Below, one piece after another: positions 50,551 through 59,119 of a stretch of 64,000 nucleotides of DNA. The notes beneath the pieces are model-generated. The model saw nothing but the letters and a program-made list of their open reading frames with translations. It was not told where the DNA came from and did no database searches. The translations under genes were made by a program, and so were the position numbers. Within the stretch, counting starts at the first letter, position 1; each line of letters starts with the position of its first letter. This DNA is from Flavobacterium ustbae (GTDB lineage Bacteria; Bacteroidota; Bacteroidia; Flavobacteriales; Flavobacteriaceae). Where the stretch lies: the NCBI RefSeq assembly GCF_003946915.1, contig NZ_RPOC01000013.1, forward strand, positions 1 through 64,000, given 5' to 3'.

Positions 50551-50911
50551 AAATTTCTACATTAACATTTTTTGGCAAACAAGCCACTTGAACCGTTTCA
50601 CGAGCTGGAGCGGTTTTTTCGTTAAAATAAGATCCGTAAACGGTGTTTATTGCTCCAAAGTTGTTCATGTCCATGATAAAAATAGTTGACTTTACAACGT
50701 TCTCAAAAGTCATTCCTGCAGCTTCTAAGATTGCAGCAATGTTTTGCATTACTTGATGTGTTTCATCATTAATGTTCTCAGTAACTAATTCTCCAGACGT
50801 AGGATTGATTGCAATCTGTCCAGAAGCATAAAGTGTGTTTCCAGATAATACGGCTTGATTATACGGACCGATTGGAGCTGGAGCTTTCTCGGTAAAAATT
50901 ATTTTTTTCAT
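50531..50911 (-). CDS. RidA family enamine/imine deaminase
   Basis: The protein has 126 residues with the full YjgF/RidA signature: PAPIGPYNQAVLSGNTLYASGQI, NINDETHQVMQNIAAILEAAG, NVVKSTIFIMDMNNFGAIN and ARETVQVACLPKNVNVEI with the catalytic Arg. It deaminates reactive enamine/imine products such as 2-aminoacrylate. Its 3' end overlaps the mgsA 3' end by 20 nt on opposite strands, so no terminator separates them. It lies 28 nt downstream of the LptD stop on the same strand order. Confidence 0.93.
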   Translation of the reverse strand: MKKIIFTEKAPAPIGPYNQAVLSGNTLYASGQIAINPTSGELVTENINDETHQVMQNIAAILEAAGMTFENVVKSTIFIMDMNNFGAINTVYGSYFNEKTAPARETVQVACLPKNVNVEISIIAVQ

Positions 50912-50939
50912 AATGAAAGTATTTGGATTCGAAAGTAGT

Positions 50940-53603
50940 TTATCTATTTGAAACGCTTCTTTTGTTCCATTTGATATCGCTAAGCATACCAGATTTAATT
51001 CCGATAAAGAAGTTCCAGTTTGAGTTGTTTCCTAAAGGTTGCCAGTTAAAAGCCATTCTCCAGCTTAATAAATCTCTTTCAAAACGGAATTGTGTAAAGG
51101 TAACGCCTTTTTGTACAAAATCGTAACCAGTAGAAACCCCAGCCTTCCATTTAGGAGTAAGATCGGTATTAACAGAAACCATGATAGAGTTTCCAGAAAT
51201 AGTATTCTCTCGTTTAACGTTTGAATATGTTAACGAATACGCAAGTGTCATATCCCATGGAACTTTAGAATTAAAGAATTCTGTAATTACATCTTCCTTT
51301 TCGGGTTCATTGGCAAATTGGCTGTTACGACTGTCATTTAAGTCGGTGTTGGTGCCAAACAAGTCATCGCTTCGTCCTCCATTCCGCTGGCTCTGGGTGT
51401 TTTTTTCTTTTCCAGTTCCTTTATTCGAGAAGGAATAATTTACCGTTACATTGGCGCTTGTCATTCTAAATAAACTTCCGCCATTATCAATGTTGAATTT
51501 ATCAATTTTGTTACCGCCATTGTCAATCGCATACGGATCTAATGTTGCACCAAAATTCATATTCATTTTATTGTCAAAAAACTGAGTTCCACCACTAACT
51601 AATACTGGCTGCCATCCAAATGTTGATTTGCCGTCAGCATTGAAATTATAGCTTGTGCTGAAGTTTAAATTGTTTAACAGCATTATCTTTTTAGGCTCTG
51701 TTTTTGTGCTGTCTCGGTCTCTTACTTTGGCTTCAAAAGTATTACTCAAGGCAAAACCAACGATGTTCGAGTTATCTTTTCCTGGCGCTCCGTATAATCC
51801 GTTTTCAAATCTAGTATATTCAGAAGTAATTCTTCCAGAAGCATCTACAGCATACGTATTGTAATATTTTTCAAAGCTAGGCGTATAAGCATACGTAACA
51901 CTCGGACGCATTACGTGTCTAATAGATTGAATTCTTTTATCGTCTCCAAAATTGAAAGTTCCATAAATTGTCGTACCTAAATTGGTGCTAAAATTGTATG
52001 TTCTAAAAGCATCGAAACCATTTACTGTTTTGTCCACTGCTTTTTCTTCAGCTGGATCGTAAACTTTTTCGATTGTTTTGTTGACCCATGTTTCCTGATA
52101 AGTAGTAGAAGCTCCGGCACTGAAATACTTAAAAATTTTGAAGTTGGTGCTTAACGGAATAGTCTGCTGCAAACCTATTCTGGCATCTTGAAACATTTGT
52201 GGTTTAAAAAACAAAGAATCTTTTGTTTTAAACTCGTTTTTACCGCTTACATTGTATTGTAAGTTGATGTTTTTAATTAGTCCTTTCTTTACGCCATCTT
52301 TCCCAACAAAAGGATAGATACGGTCAATACTTCCTTGTAAAGACGGAAGAGTCATGATAATGTCTTCTGTCTGTGTATTCTGGCTATGAGTTGCAGATAA
52401 CGAAATACGTGAACCAGGAATAGTATTAAAGGTTTTATTGTATGAAATAGACGAACTTAAAGTATTATTCAAGTTCGATCCAATATTGGCTTGGTTGATA
52501 GACTGTTTGAAATATTTACTACTACCCATGTTAACAGAAGCAGAAAAAGTAGAATTTGGATTCGATTTGGTGTCTTTAGAATGCGACCACTGAATGTTGT
52601 AAATACTTTGTTTAGAATAATCAGGATAACCTCTCTCGCTGCTAATTAAGTTCTCAAAACGAATATTCACATTTCCTCTATACTTATATCGCGTTGCATA
52701 CGCCGATTCGAATCGCATGGCATAACTTCCATTGGTATAATAATCACCAAGTACGGTTAAGTCGTAATTATCGCTCAGAGCAAAATAGTAACCTCCATTC
52801 TGTAATGAAAAACCTCTTGTGTTAGAATCGTTATAACTCGGAATTATAATACCCGAAACGCTTTTTTCCTGACTCATCGGGAAATAGGCAAATGGTAATG
52901 CCAAAGGAGTAGGGACGTCGGCAATAACCATATTAGTTAAACCTGTAATTACTTTTTTTCCAGGGATAAATTTAACTTTGCTGGTTTGGAAATAATATTC
53001 AGGATTATCGACATCTGTTGAAGTAGTAAAGCGCGCACCTTTTAAGAAGTAGACAGAATCGTTTTCTTTTTTAGTAACGGCAGCTTTAATTTTAAATTCG
53101 CCTTGTTCTGTTCTAGAATTGTAAATTAAAGCTTTTTTAGTTTTAAAATTGAATCGGATAGAATCTGGCTGTACCTCGCTTGATCCTTGTTTAAAGTTAG
53201 GATATTGGGTTAGAACCCCTGCAGAATCTTTAATTCGTCCAGCATAAACTTCATCTTTTTCATAATTAAGAACAATTATACCCGATTTTAATTCAACATC
53301 TTTATAGTATAATTCTGCTTCATTATATAAAGTAATCAGTTTGTTTTTCTGATCGATCTTAGCATAATCTTTTGCTTTGTATCTTACTTTTCCATCCAAA
53401 AAAGTTTTTTTAGGCCTAACAGTATCTAATTTTATAGTGTCTGTTGGAGTTATAGCTGGTTTTTCGACAGAAGTAGTTTTATCTGTTTGTTTTCCAGCAG
53501 GTAAAGACTTTTTTTTGTTTTTTATTTCTTGCGAATATAAATTACCACAACCTATAGTTAGGAAAAATGATATTAAAACGATATTAAATAAGTTTGTGTG
53601 CAA
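50940..53603 (-). CDS. lptD: LPS-assembly protein LptD
   Basis: About 887 residues if started at the TTG at 53603 (LHTNLFNIVLISFFLTIGCGNLYSQE, a signal-like start). The frame is open to another TTG at 53687, and no ATG exists in between. The N-terminal OstA/LptA-like domain (FLDGKVRYKAKDYAKIDQKNKLI) leads into LPLALPFAYFP-type plug and a large C-terminal barrel (NGGYYFALSDNYDLTVLGDYYTNGSY onward). Members insert LPS into the outer membrane with LptE. Bacteroidetes forms are long like this one. It is divergent from the amidase gene with a 133-bp spacer. Confidence 0.88.
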   Translation of the reverse strand: MHTNLFNIVLISFFLTIGCGNLYSQEIKNKKKSLPAGKQTDKTTSVEKPAITPTDTIKLDTVRPKKTFLDGKVRYKAKDYAKIDQKNKLITLYNEAELYYKDVELKSGIIVLNYEKDEVYAGRIKDSAGVLTQYPNFKQGSSEVQPDSIRFNFKTKKALIYNSRTEQGEFKIKAAVTKKENDSVYFLKGARFTTSTDVDNPEYYFQTSKVKFIPGKKVITGLTNMVIADVPTPLALPFAYFPMSQEKSVSGIIIPSYNDSNTRGFSLQNGGYYFALSDNYDLTVLGDYYTNGSYAMRFESAYATRYKYRGNVNIRFENLISSERGYPDYSKQSIYNIQWSHSKDTKSNPNSTFSASVNMGSSKYFKQSINQANIGSNLNNTLSSSISYNKTFNTIPGSRISLSATHSQNTQTEDIIMTLPSLQGSIDRIYPFVGKDGVKKGLIKNINLQYNVSGKNEFKTKDSLFFKPQMFQDARIGLQQTIPLSTNFKIFKYFSAGASTTYQETWVNKTIEKVYDPAEEKAVDKTVNGFDAFRTYNFSTNLGTTIYGTFNFGDDKRIQSIRHVMRPSVTYAYTPSFEKYYNTYAVDASGRITSEYTRFENGLYGAPGKDNSNIVGFALSNTFEAKVRDRDSTKTEPKKIMLLNNLNFSTSYNFNADGKSTFGWQPVLVSGGTQFFDNKMNMNFGATLDPYAIDNGGNKIDKFNIDNGGSLFRMTSANVTVNYSFSNKGTGKEKNTQSQRNGGRSDDLFGTNTDLNDSRNSQFANEPEKEDVITEFFNSKVPWDMTLAYSLTYSNVKRENTISGNSIMVSVNTDLTPKWKAGVSTGYDFVQKGVTFTQFRFERDLLSWRMAFNWQPLGNNSNWNFFIGIKSGMLSDIKWNKRSVSNR

Positions 53604-53736
53604 AGGTTTAAATGCTATTTTTGTAAAATTATGGCTTGTTTTTTGACATGTCAAACTTACATATAATTTTTTGGCAAAAATAATCAATTCTAAAAATTAT
53701 AACAGCTGCATTTTATTAAAATTAACTTTTAGATTT

Positions 53737-54858
53737 ATGAATAGAATTAACAAATTTAAGGTAATATTTACTTTATTTCTAATGATATCGTCGTTTTGTG
53801 CTCATAGTCAGTCAAATGTGTTTAAGGTAACACTTGACGCTGGACACGGAGATCATGACTTTGGAGCTGTTTACAGCGGACGAATCGAAAAGAATATTGC
53901 TTTAGCTATTGTTTTGAAAGTAGGAAAGATTTTAGAACTTAATCCTAATGTTAATGTTATTTATACTCGTAAAACGGATGTTTTTATAGATTTGGTTGAA
54001 AGAGCGAATATTGCTAACCGAGCAAATTCGAATATTTTTGTTTCTATTCACTGTAACGCAAATAAAAATACAGCAGCCGATGGAACTGAAACCTATGTAA
54101 TGGGTTTGAGTAAAGTAGCATCAAACCTTGAAGCGGCAAAGAAAGAGAACTCTGTAATTACGCTTGAAAAAGATTATAAACGTAAATACGAAGGATTTGA
54201 TCCTAATTCTCCAGAATCGATGATTGGAATGACTTTAATGCAAGAAGAATATTTAGATAATAGTATTTCGCTTGCGACTAAAATCGAAGATAATTTTGAG
54301 AAATTAGGAAAAAAACTTCGTCAAGGAGGTGTGAAACAAGCTCCTTTCATGGTACTTCATAAAGCTTATATGCCTAGAGTTTTGGTTGAAACAGGATTTG
54401 TGTCTAATCCGACAGAAGGTAATATTCTGAATTCTGAAGAAGGCCAAGATGATATTGCAAGAGCAATTGCTGAAGCAATCTTAAGTTACAAACGCGAATA
54501 TTTTGGTTCAGGAACAGAAACTCCTGAGAGTCGGCCCGTAAGAGATACTACGCCTGCAAAGCCAAAAACGACTACTCCAGTTGCAGTAGCAAAAAATGCT
54601 CCAAAGGGAACTTTCTTTAAAGTACAGCTCATTGCAAGTATCAAAAAAACACCTTTGATACCTAAAAACTTCAAAGGGCTAAATAATGTAACAATGGTAT
54701 ACGAAAACAATATTTATAAATATTTTTACGAAGAAACTCCGAGTTACGAAACAGCACAAAAATATCTGCAAGAAGCTAAAAGTAAAGGGTATGGTGCTGC
54801 ATTTTTGGTGGCAACAAAAGACGGGGAAAAAATCAGTATTCAGGACGCTATTAAATAA
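53737..54858 (+). CDS. N-acetylmuramoyl-L-alanine amidase with C-terminal SPOR-like domain
   Basis: The protein has 373 residues from ATG 53737 (MNRINKFKVIFTLFLMISSFCAHSQ); an earlier in-frame start would overlap the lptD upstream region. Amidase_3 domain: VTLDAGHGDHDFGA (zinc His), IFVSIHCNANKN and RVLVETGFVSNPTEGN. A proline/threonine-rich linker (PESRPVRDTTPAKPKTT) leads to a SPOR-like tail (GTFFKVQLIASIKKTPL ... LQEAKSKGYGAAFLV). It hydrolyses the peptide-sugar amide bond of peptidoglycan at division or remodelling sites. Confidence 0.92.
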   Translation: MNRINKFKVIFTLFLMISSFCAHSQSNVFKVTLDAGHGDHDFGAVYSGRIEKNIALAIVLKVGKILELNPNVNVIYTRKTDVFIDLVERANIANRANSNIFVSIHCNANKNTAADGTETYVMGLSKVASNLEAAKKENSVITLEKDYKRKYEGFDPNSPESMIGMTLMQEEYLDNSISLATKIEDNFEKLGKKLRQGGVKQAPFMVLHKAYMPRVLVETGFVSNPTEGNILNSEEGQDDIARAIAEAILSYKREYFGSGTETPESRPVRDTTPAKPKTTTPVAVAKNAPKGTFFKVQLIASIKKTPLIPKNFKGLNNVTMVYENNIYKYFYEETPSYETAQKYLQEAKSKGYGAAFLVATKDGEKISIQDAIK

Positions 54859-54908
54859 TAAGCGCAAGTTCGAATATTTATATTAATTTTGTACAAACAC
54901 TTAGAATT

Positions 54909-55874
54909 TTGAAACTAACAAGAGAAATTAAAACGGCTATTTTAGTCATCGGGTCTATTTTATTGTTTATCTGGGGATATAGTTTTTTAAAGGGTAGAGA
55001 TCTTTTTACAAATTATACCATTTTATATGCTGAATATGATAATGTTGAGGATTTATCTCCATCAGCACCAGTAACGCTAAACGGACTTGCGATTGGTAAA
55101 GTAAATAAAATTACAATAGACGAAGTTACGGGTAAATTACTAGTCGAACTTCAGCTTAAAACAGATTTTCCAATTACTAAAAGCAGTTTAGCTGCAATTT
55201 ATTCTCCAGGCTTAATTGCAGGGAAACAAATTAAAATCATTCCGAATTTTGCTGATAAAGAATTAGCAGAAGACGGACAGAAATTAGTTTCTACTGTTGA
55301 ATTGGGATTAACGGAGTCCTTAGGAGGGAAAATTGAACCAATTCAGCAAAAGCTTGATAAAATGCTTTTGAATATTGATGTTCTGGTTACAGGCTTGAAT
55401 AATACTTTGGATAAGAATACTCAAGAAAATCTGAAGAAAACAATTGCCGAATTAAGTCAGACAATGACACAATTTCATAAAGCTTCTGGAAGTCTAAACA
55501 ATATTTTGGATACGAATAAAGGACAGATTAATGGAATGGTTTCTAACTTTAATAAAGTATCTAGCAACTTCAATAAAATTTCAGATTCATTAAATAAAGC
55601 AGATTTAGGAAAAACGGTTCGAAACCTAAACCAAACTTTAGCCAAAGTTGATGGCTTAATGGCTAATTTGAATTCTGGAAAAGGAACAGCAGGAAAATTA
55701 TTAAATGACGATGCATTGTATAATAACTTGGCAAAAACTTCAAAAGAGCTTGAATTGCTATTGCAAGATGTTCGTCTTTATCCAACCCGTTACGTAAACG
55801 TTTCTCTTTTTGGAAAGAAAAACAAACCTTACGTTGCACCCACAGAAGAAACAAACTCAACTGATAAAAAATAG
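54909..55874 (+). CDS. MlaD family (MCE) lipid-transport substrate-binding protein
   Basis: The protein has 321 residues. The start is TTG at 54909 (LKLTREIKTAILVIGSILLF), since no ATG precedes. One membrane helix (about 10-28) is followed by an MCE domain (about 36-115: ILYAEYDNVEDLSPSAPVTLNGL, SLAAIYSPGLIAGKQIKI) and a long helical region (GGKIEPIQQKLDKMLLNID...GTAGKLLNDDALYNNLA). It is anchored in the inner membrane facing the periplasm, shuttling phospholipids for outer-membrane asymmetry. mlaE/mlaF are not nearby. It is co-directional with the preceding amidase and following iron-sulfur genes. Confidence 0.9.
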   Translation: MKLTREIKTAILVIGSILLFIWGYSFLKGRDLFTNYTILYAEYDNVEDLSPSAPVTLNGLAIGKVNKITIDEVTGKLLVELQLKTDFPITKSSLAAIYSPGLIAGKQIKIIPNFADKELAEDGQKLVSTVELGLTESLGGKIEPIQQKLDKMLLNIDVLVTGLNNTLDKNTQENLKKTIAELSQTMTQFHKASGSLNNILDTNKGQINGMVSNFNKVSSNFNKISDSLNKADLGKTVRNLNQTLAKVDGLMANLNSGKGTAGKLLNDDALYNNLAKTSKELELLLQDVRLYPTRYVNVSLFGKKNKPYVAPTEETNSTDKK

Positions 55875-55880
55875 TTATAA

Positions 55881-57218
55881 ATGAGTTATTTAGATAATAT
55901 TTTATTTGCCATACTTCTTATAGTTGGTTTCGGCTTTTTTGCAGCGAGCGTAAAAAAAATCTACCGAAACATTAATCTTGGAGTTGATGTAGATCGAAAA
56001 GATAATCCTAAAGCTCGTTGGAAAAACATGGCATTGATTGCTCTTGGGCAATCAAAAATGGTGAGACGCCCTGTTGCAGGAATCCTTCATATTTTTGTAT
56101 ATGTCGGTTTTATAATAATTAATATCGAATTATTAGAAATTATTATTGATGGACTTTTTGGAACGCATAGGGTTTTTGCACCATATTTAGGTGTGGTTTA
56201 TGACGTTTTAATTGCTTCATTTGAAATATTGGCAATATTGGTAATTATTGCTGTAGTTGCTTTTTGGATCAGAAGAAATTTTATTCGTTTAAAACGATTT
56301 ATACATTCTGATTTAACTGGATTTCCAAAAAGTGATGCCAATTACATTCTGTATTTTGAAACCGTTTTGATGATTCTGTTTTTATTGATGAATGCTTCTG
56401 ATTTGCATTTACAAAATGTGCCAGGAGGATATTCTCATTTTCATAAAGCAGGAAGTTATCCAATAAGCCAGTTTATTGCGCCAATTTTTAATGGTGTATC
56501 AAATGAAACTGTAGGATTGCTGTTCGAAGTTTTCTGGTGGTTGCATATCGCAGGTATTTTAGTTTTCATGAACTATTTATACTTTTCAAAACATTTGCAC
56601 ATTCTTTTGGCGTTCCCGAATACCTATTTTGCAAATCTGCAGCCAGAAGGGCAATTTGATAATTTAGCTTCGGTTACTAAGGAAGTCAAATTAATGATGG
56701 ATCCAAATGCAGATCCGTTTGCTGCAGCTCCAGCTGATGAAAATGCTGCACCAAGCAAGTTTGGTGCAAGTGACGTTCAGGATTTAAATTGGGTTCAGCT
56801 TTTAAATGCATACACGTGTACAGAATGTGGTCGTTGTACTTCTGCTTGTCCTGCCAATCAAACAGGTAAAAAATTGTCTCCTCGTAAAATTATGATGGAT
56901 ACAAGAGATCGTTTGACCGAAGTTGGTAAAAATATCGATGCAAACAAAGGAACTTTCGTGCCTGATAATAAATCATTATTAAACGATTATATTACACCAG
57001 AAGAATTATGGGCTTGTACTTCTTGTAATGCATGTGTTGAAGAATGCCCTGTAAATATTAGTCCGCTATCTATTATTATGGATATGCGTCGTTATTTAGT
57101 TATGGAGCAAAGTGCTGCACCGATGTCACTAAATGCAATGATGACTAATATTGAAAACAACGGCGCGCCTTGGCAGTATAGCCAGCAAGACCGTTTAAAC
57201 TGGAAAAACGAAAATTAA
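55881..57218 (+). CDS. membrane (Fe-S)-binding protein, HdrD-like
   Basis: The protein has 445 residues. About five membrane helices in the first 250 residues include a NarI-like b-type-cytochrome part with heme-ligand-type histidines (FHKAGSYPIS, FWWLHIAGIL). Two [4Fe-4S] motifs follow: CTECGRCTSACPANQ and CTSCNACVEECPVNI. It likely passes electrons between menaquinone and the partner encoded next. It starts 6 nt after the mlaD-like stop, so the genes are coupled. The partner lies 125 nt downstream. Confidence 0.87.
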   Translation: MSYLDNILFAILLIVGFGFFAASVKKIYRNINLGVDVDRKDNPKARWKNMALIALGQSKMVRRPVAGILHIFVYVGFIIINIELLEIIIDGLFGTHRVFAPYLGVVYDVLIASFEILAILVIIAVVAFWIRRNFIRLKRFIHSDLTGFPKSDANYILYFETVLMILFLLMNASDLHLQNVPGGYSHFHKAGSYPISQFIAPIFNGVSNETVGLLFEVFWWLHIAGILVFMNYLYFSKHLHILLAFPNTYFANLQPEGQFDNLASVTKEVKLMMDPNADPFAAAPADENAAPSKFGASDVQDLNWVQLLNAYTCTECGRCTSACPANQTGKKLSPRKIMMDTRDRLTEVGKNIDANKGTFVPDNKSLLNDYITPEELWACTSCNACVEECPVNISPLSIIMDMRRYLVMEQSAAPMSLNAMMTNIENNGAPWQYSQQDRLNWKNEN

Positions 57219-57343
57219 AAAAGTCTAAGTGGTTAATTGTTTTACCATTTAATCGATAATAAAGTATTTAAGGTTTTTAGTAGGTGATCGTAGCGAGTGC
57301 GATTAACCAAGTAAACGATTAACCGATTTAACAACAAAAGAAG

Positions 57344-58135
57344 ATGTCAGAAAGTTTAGTAGTGCCAACAATGGCAGAAATGCTTGCCGAAGGAAAACAG
57401 CCAGAGGTTTTGTTTTGGGTAGGTTGCGCAGGAAGTTTTGATGATAGAGCAAAAAAAATTACTAAAGCGTTTGTGCGAATTTTAAATCGTACCAATGTTT
57501 CTTTTGCAGTTTTAGGTACAGAAGAGAGTTGTACAGGTGATCCTGCAAAGAGAGCTGGAAATGAATTTTTGTTTCAGATGCAGGCCATGATGAATATCGA
57601 GGTTTTGAATGCTTATGAAGCTAAAAAAATTGTTACGGCTTGCCCACACTGTTTTAATACTTTAAAAAATGAGTATCCGGAATTAGGTGGGAACTACGAA
57701 GTTATTCACCATACAGAGTTTTTAAAATCTTTAATTGATGACGGAAGACTAACTGTTGAAGGTGGACAATTTAAAGGTAAAAAAATTACTTTTCACGATC
57801 CTTGCTATTTAGGACGGGCAAATAAAGTTTATGAAGCGCCAAGAGATTTAATTCAGAAATTAGATGTTGAATTGGTCGAAATGAAACGTTCTAAATCAAA
57901 CGGATTATGCTGTGGAGCAGGAGGAGCGCAAATGTTTAAAGATGCTGAACCTGGAAATAAAGAAGTAAACGTACTTCGTACAGAAGATGCTCTAGAAGTT
58001 CAGCCAGATATTATTGCTGCGGGTTGTCCTTTCTGTAATACGATGTTAACAGACGGAATCAAACATGCACACAAAGAAGGAGAAGTAAAAGTGATGGATG
58101 TGGCTGAGTTAATTGCTAATGCGCAAGATTTATAA
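57344..58135 (+). CDS. (Fe-S)-binding protein with CCG domains, HdrB-like
   Basis: The protein has 263 residues. Cysteine-rich (CCG) motifs are FWVGCAGSFDDRAKKI, TEESCTGDPAKRAG, ACPHCFNTLKNEYPE, HDPCYLGRANKVYEAP, GLCCGAGGAQMF and GCPFCNTMLTDGI. These bind a non-cubane [4Fe-4S] cluster in HdrB of heterodisulfide reductases, and related enzymes act with glycolate/lactate oxidases. The acceptor here is unknown. With the preceding HdrD-like gene it forms a two-subunit module. Confidence 0.88.
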   Translation: MSESLVVPTMAEMLAEGKQPEVLFWVGCAGSFDDRAKKITKAFVRILNRTNVSFAVLGTEESCTGDPAKRAGNEFLFQMQAMMNIEVLNAYEAKKIVTACPHCFNTLKNEYPELGGNYEVIHHTEFLKSLIDDGRLTVEGGQFKGKKITFHDPCYLGRANKVYEAPRDLIQKLDVELVEMKRSKSNGLCCGAGGAQMFKDAEPGNKEVNVLRTEDALEVQPDIIAAGCPFCNTMLTDGIKHAHKEGEVKVMDVAELIANAQDL

Positions 58136-58175
58136 ATAAGGTTCAAAGTGACAAAGGGGCAAGGGGTTAAAGTTT

Positions 58176-58203
58176 TAAAACCTGAAACCTGAAACTTGAA
58201 ACA
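58176..58203. repeat. CTGAAAC/CTTGAAAC heptamer cluster
   Basis: AACCTGAAACCTGAAACTTGAAAC is a short run of 7-nt words like those at 374-403. An inverted version lies at 58757-58793, so the small gene at 58228-58710 is bracketed by inverted copies. Confidence 0.7.
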
Positions 58204-58227
58204 AAACAAACAAAACAAAATTTAAAA

Positions 58228-58710
58228 ATGTATATACCTTTTGAAAATTTACCAGGTGAATCTAGAGTTTGGATTTACCAATCGAACAGAAAATTTTCTG
58301 AGGAAGAGTTTTCTGAAATCGAAACAGATTTAAAAGCTTTTGTAGAACAATGGGCTGCTCACGGCACAAGTCTTGAAGCTTCGTTTTTATTGAAGTATAA
58401 CCGATTTATTATATTGGCAGTTAATCAAGATGTGCAAGCTGCTACAGGATGTTCTATTGATAGTTCTGTTGAATTTATTCAATCATTAGAAAAGAAATAT
58501 AATGTTGATTTATTAGATAAAATGAATGTTACGTTTAAACTTGGAGATCATATCGCTCATAAGCCATTAATTGACTTCAAGAAAATGGTTAAAGATAAAG
58601 CCGTAACAGCTAATACAATTGTATTTAATAATCTGGTTAATAATATTGAAGAATTTAATGATGCTTGGGAAGTTCCTGCAGCCGACAGCTGGCATAGCAG
58701 ATTTTTTTAA
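58228..58710 (+). CDS. conserved small protein, no Walker motifs visible
   Basis: The protein has 160 residues and is soluble: YIPFENLPGESRVWIYQSNRKF, ALKAF-type helices, FIILAVNQDVQAATGCSIDSSVEFIQSL, and a C-terminal GDHIAHKPLIDFKKMVK. Homologues are, as I recall, sometimes named ABC transporter ATPase. No P-loop, Walker B or signature motif is present, so that name has no support. The function is unknown. It may belong to the iron-sulfur module upstream (92-nt gap). Confidence 0.75.
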   Translation: MYIPFENLPGESRVWIYQSNRKFSEEEFSEIETDLKAFVEQWAAHGTSLEASFLLKYNRFIILAVNQDVQAATGCSIDSSVEFIQSLEKKYNVDLLDKMNVTFKLGDHIAHKPLIDFKKMVKDKAVTANTIVFNNLVNNIEEFNDAWEVPAADSWHSRFF

Positions 58711-58727
58711 GAGATTATAAAATGTTT

Positions 58728-58755
58728 AAAAAGCGAAACTTATGTTTCGCTTTTT
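58728..58755 (+). terminator. rho-independent terminator
   Basis: AAAAAGCGAAAC (58728-58739) and GTTTCGCTTTTT (58744-58755), loop TTAT, then T's. It lies 17 nt after the small-gene stop. Confidence 0.9.
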
Positions 58756-58756
58756 T

Positions 58757-58793
58757 TGTTTCAAGTTTGAGGTTTCAAGTTTTAAGTTTGAAA
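58757..58793. repeat. inverted CTTGAAA heptamer cluster
   Basis: GTTTCAAGTTTGAGGTTTCAAG and GTTTGAAAC form variants of the heptamer of 374-403 and 58176-58203 in inverted orientation, directly after the terminator. Confidence 0.65.
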
Positions 58794-58911
58794 CAACATC
58801 AAGCTTCTTCAATATCAAGCTTCGTTAATGTTACACTTTGTCAAAGTTTCAAACTTGACAAATTTGTTTTAGGTGATTTAATTTCTATTGAAAAACAAAA
58901 CTTCTAAATTA

Positions 58912-58980
58912 GCCACGATGGGGAGCGGCATCCTTTTTCGGGTTTTTTTAAACAGAAAAAGATATAGCGGACTGCGGGAA
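58912..58980 (+). ncRNA. structured repeat element, copy 2 (possible small RNA)
   Basis: GGGAGCGGCATCCTTTTT (58921-58938), then a hairpin (GTTT 58942-58945 with AAAC 58950-58953), then AAAAAGATATAGCGGACTGCGGG. It shares the framework of 23983-24050: AnCCTTTT on the left, AAAAGAT, a short bulge, and GGA on the right. It has no coding potential. The rest of the 58711-59119 spacer holds only the terminator, the heptamer words and the bshA promoter. Confidence 0.5.
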
Positions 58981-59119
58981 TGGTATTCTTTTGAAACTTT
59001 TACTTCTGCTTCTAAAAATATTTATCAACCGGACTAATCTAATTTTGTCGAAAATCTAACAATTTAAAAGCCTGATGAAACGCTATTTTTGAGTATTTTC
59101 GTAGAATTAAATTTAATCC

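Noticed and set aside
53604..53687. N-terminal extension of LptD
   Set aside because: It would start at TTG and precede the signal-like segment with 28 residues lacking export features; the TTG at 53603 fits better.
58228..58710. ABC transporter ATPase
   Set aside because: No Walker A, Walker B or signature motif is present in the 160 residues.
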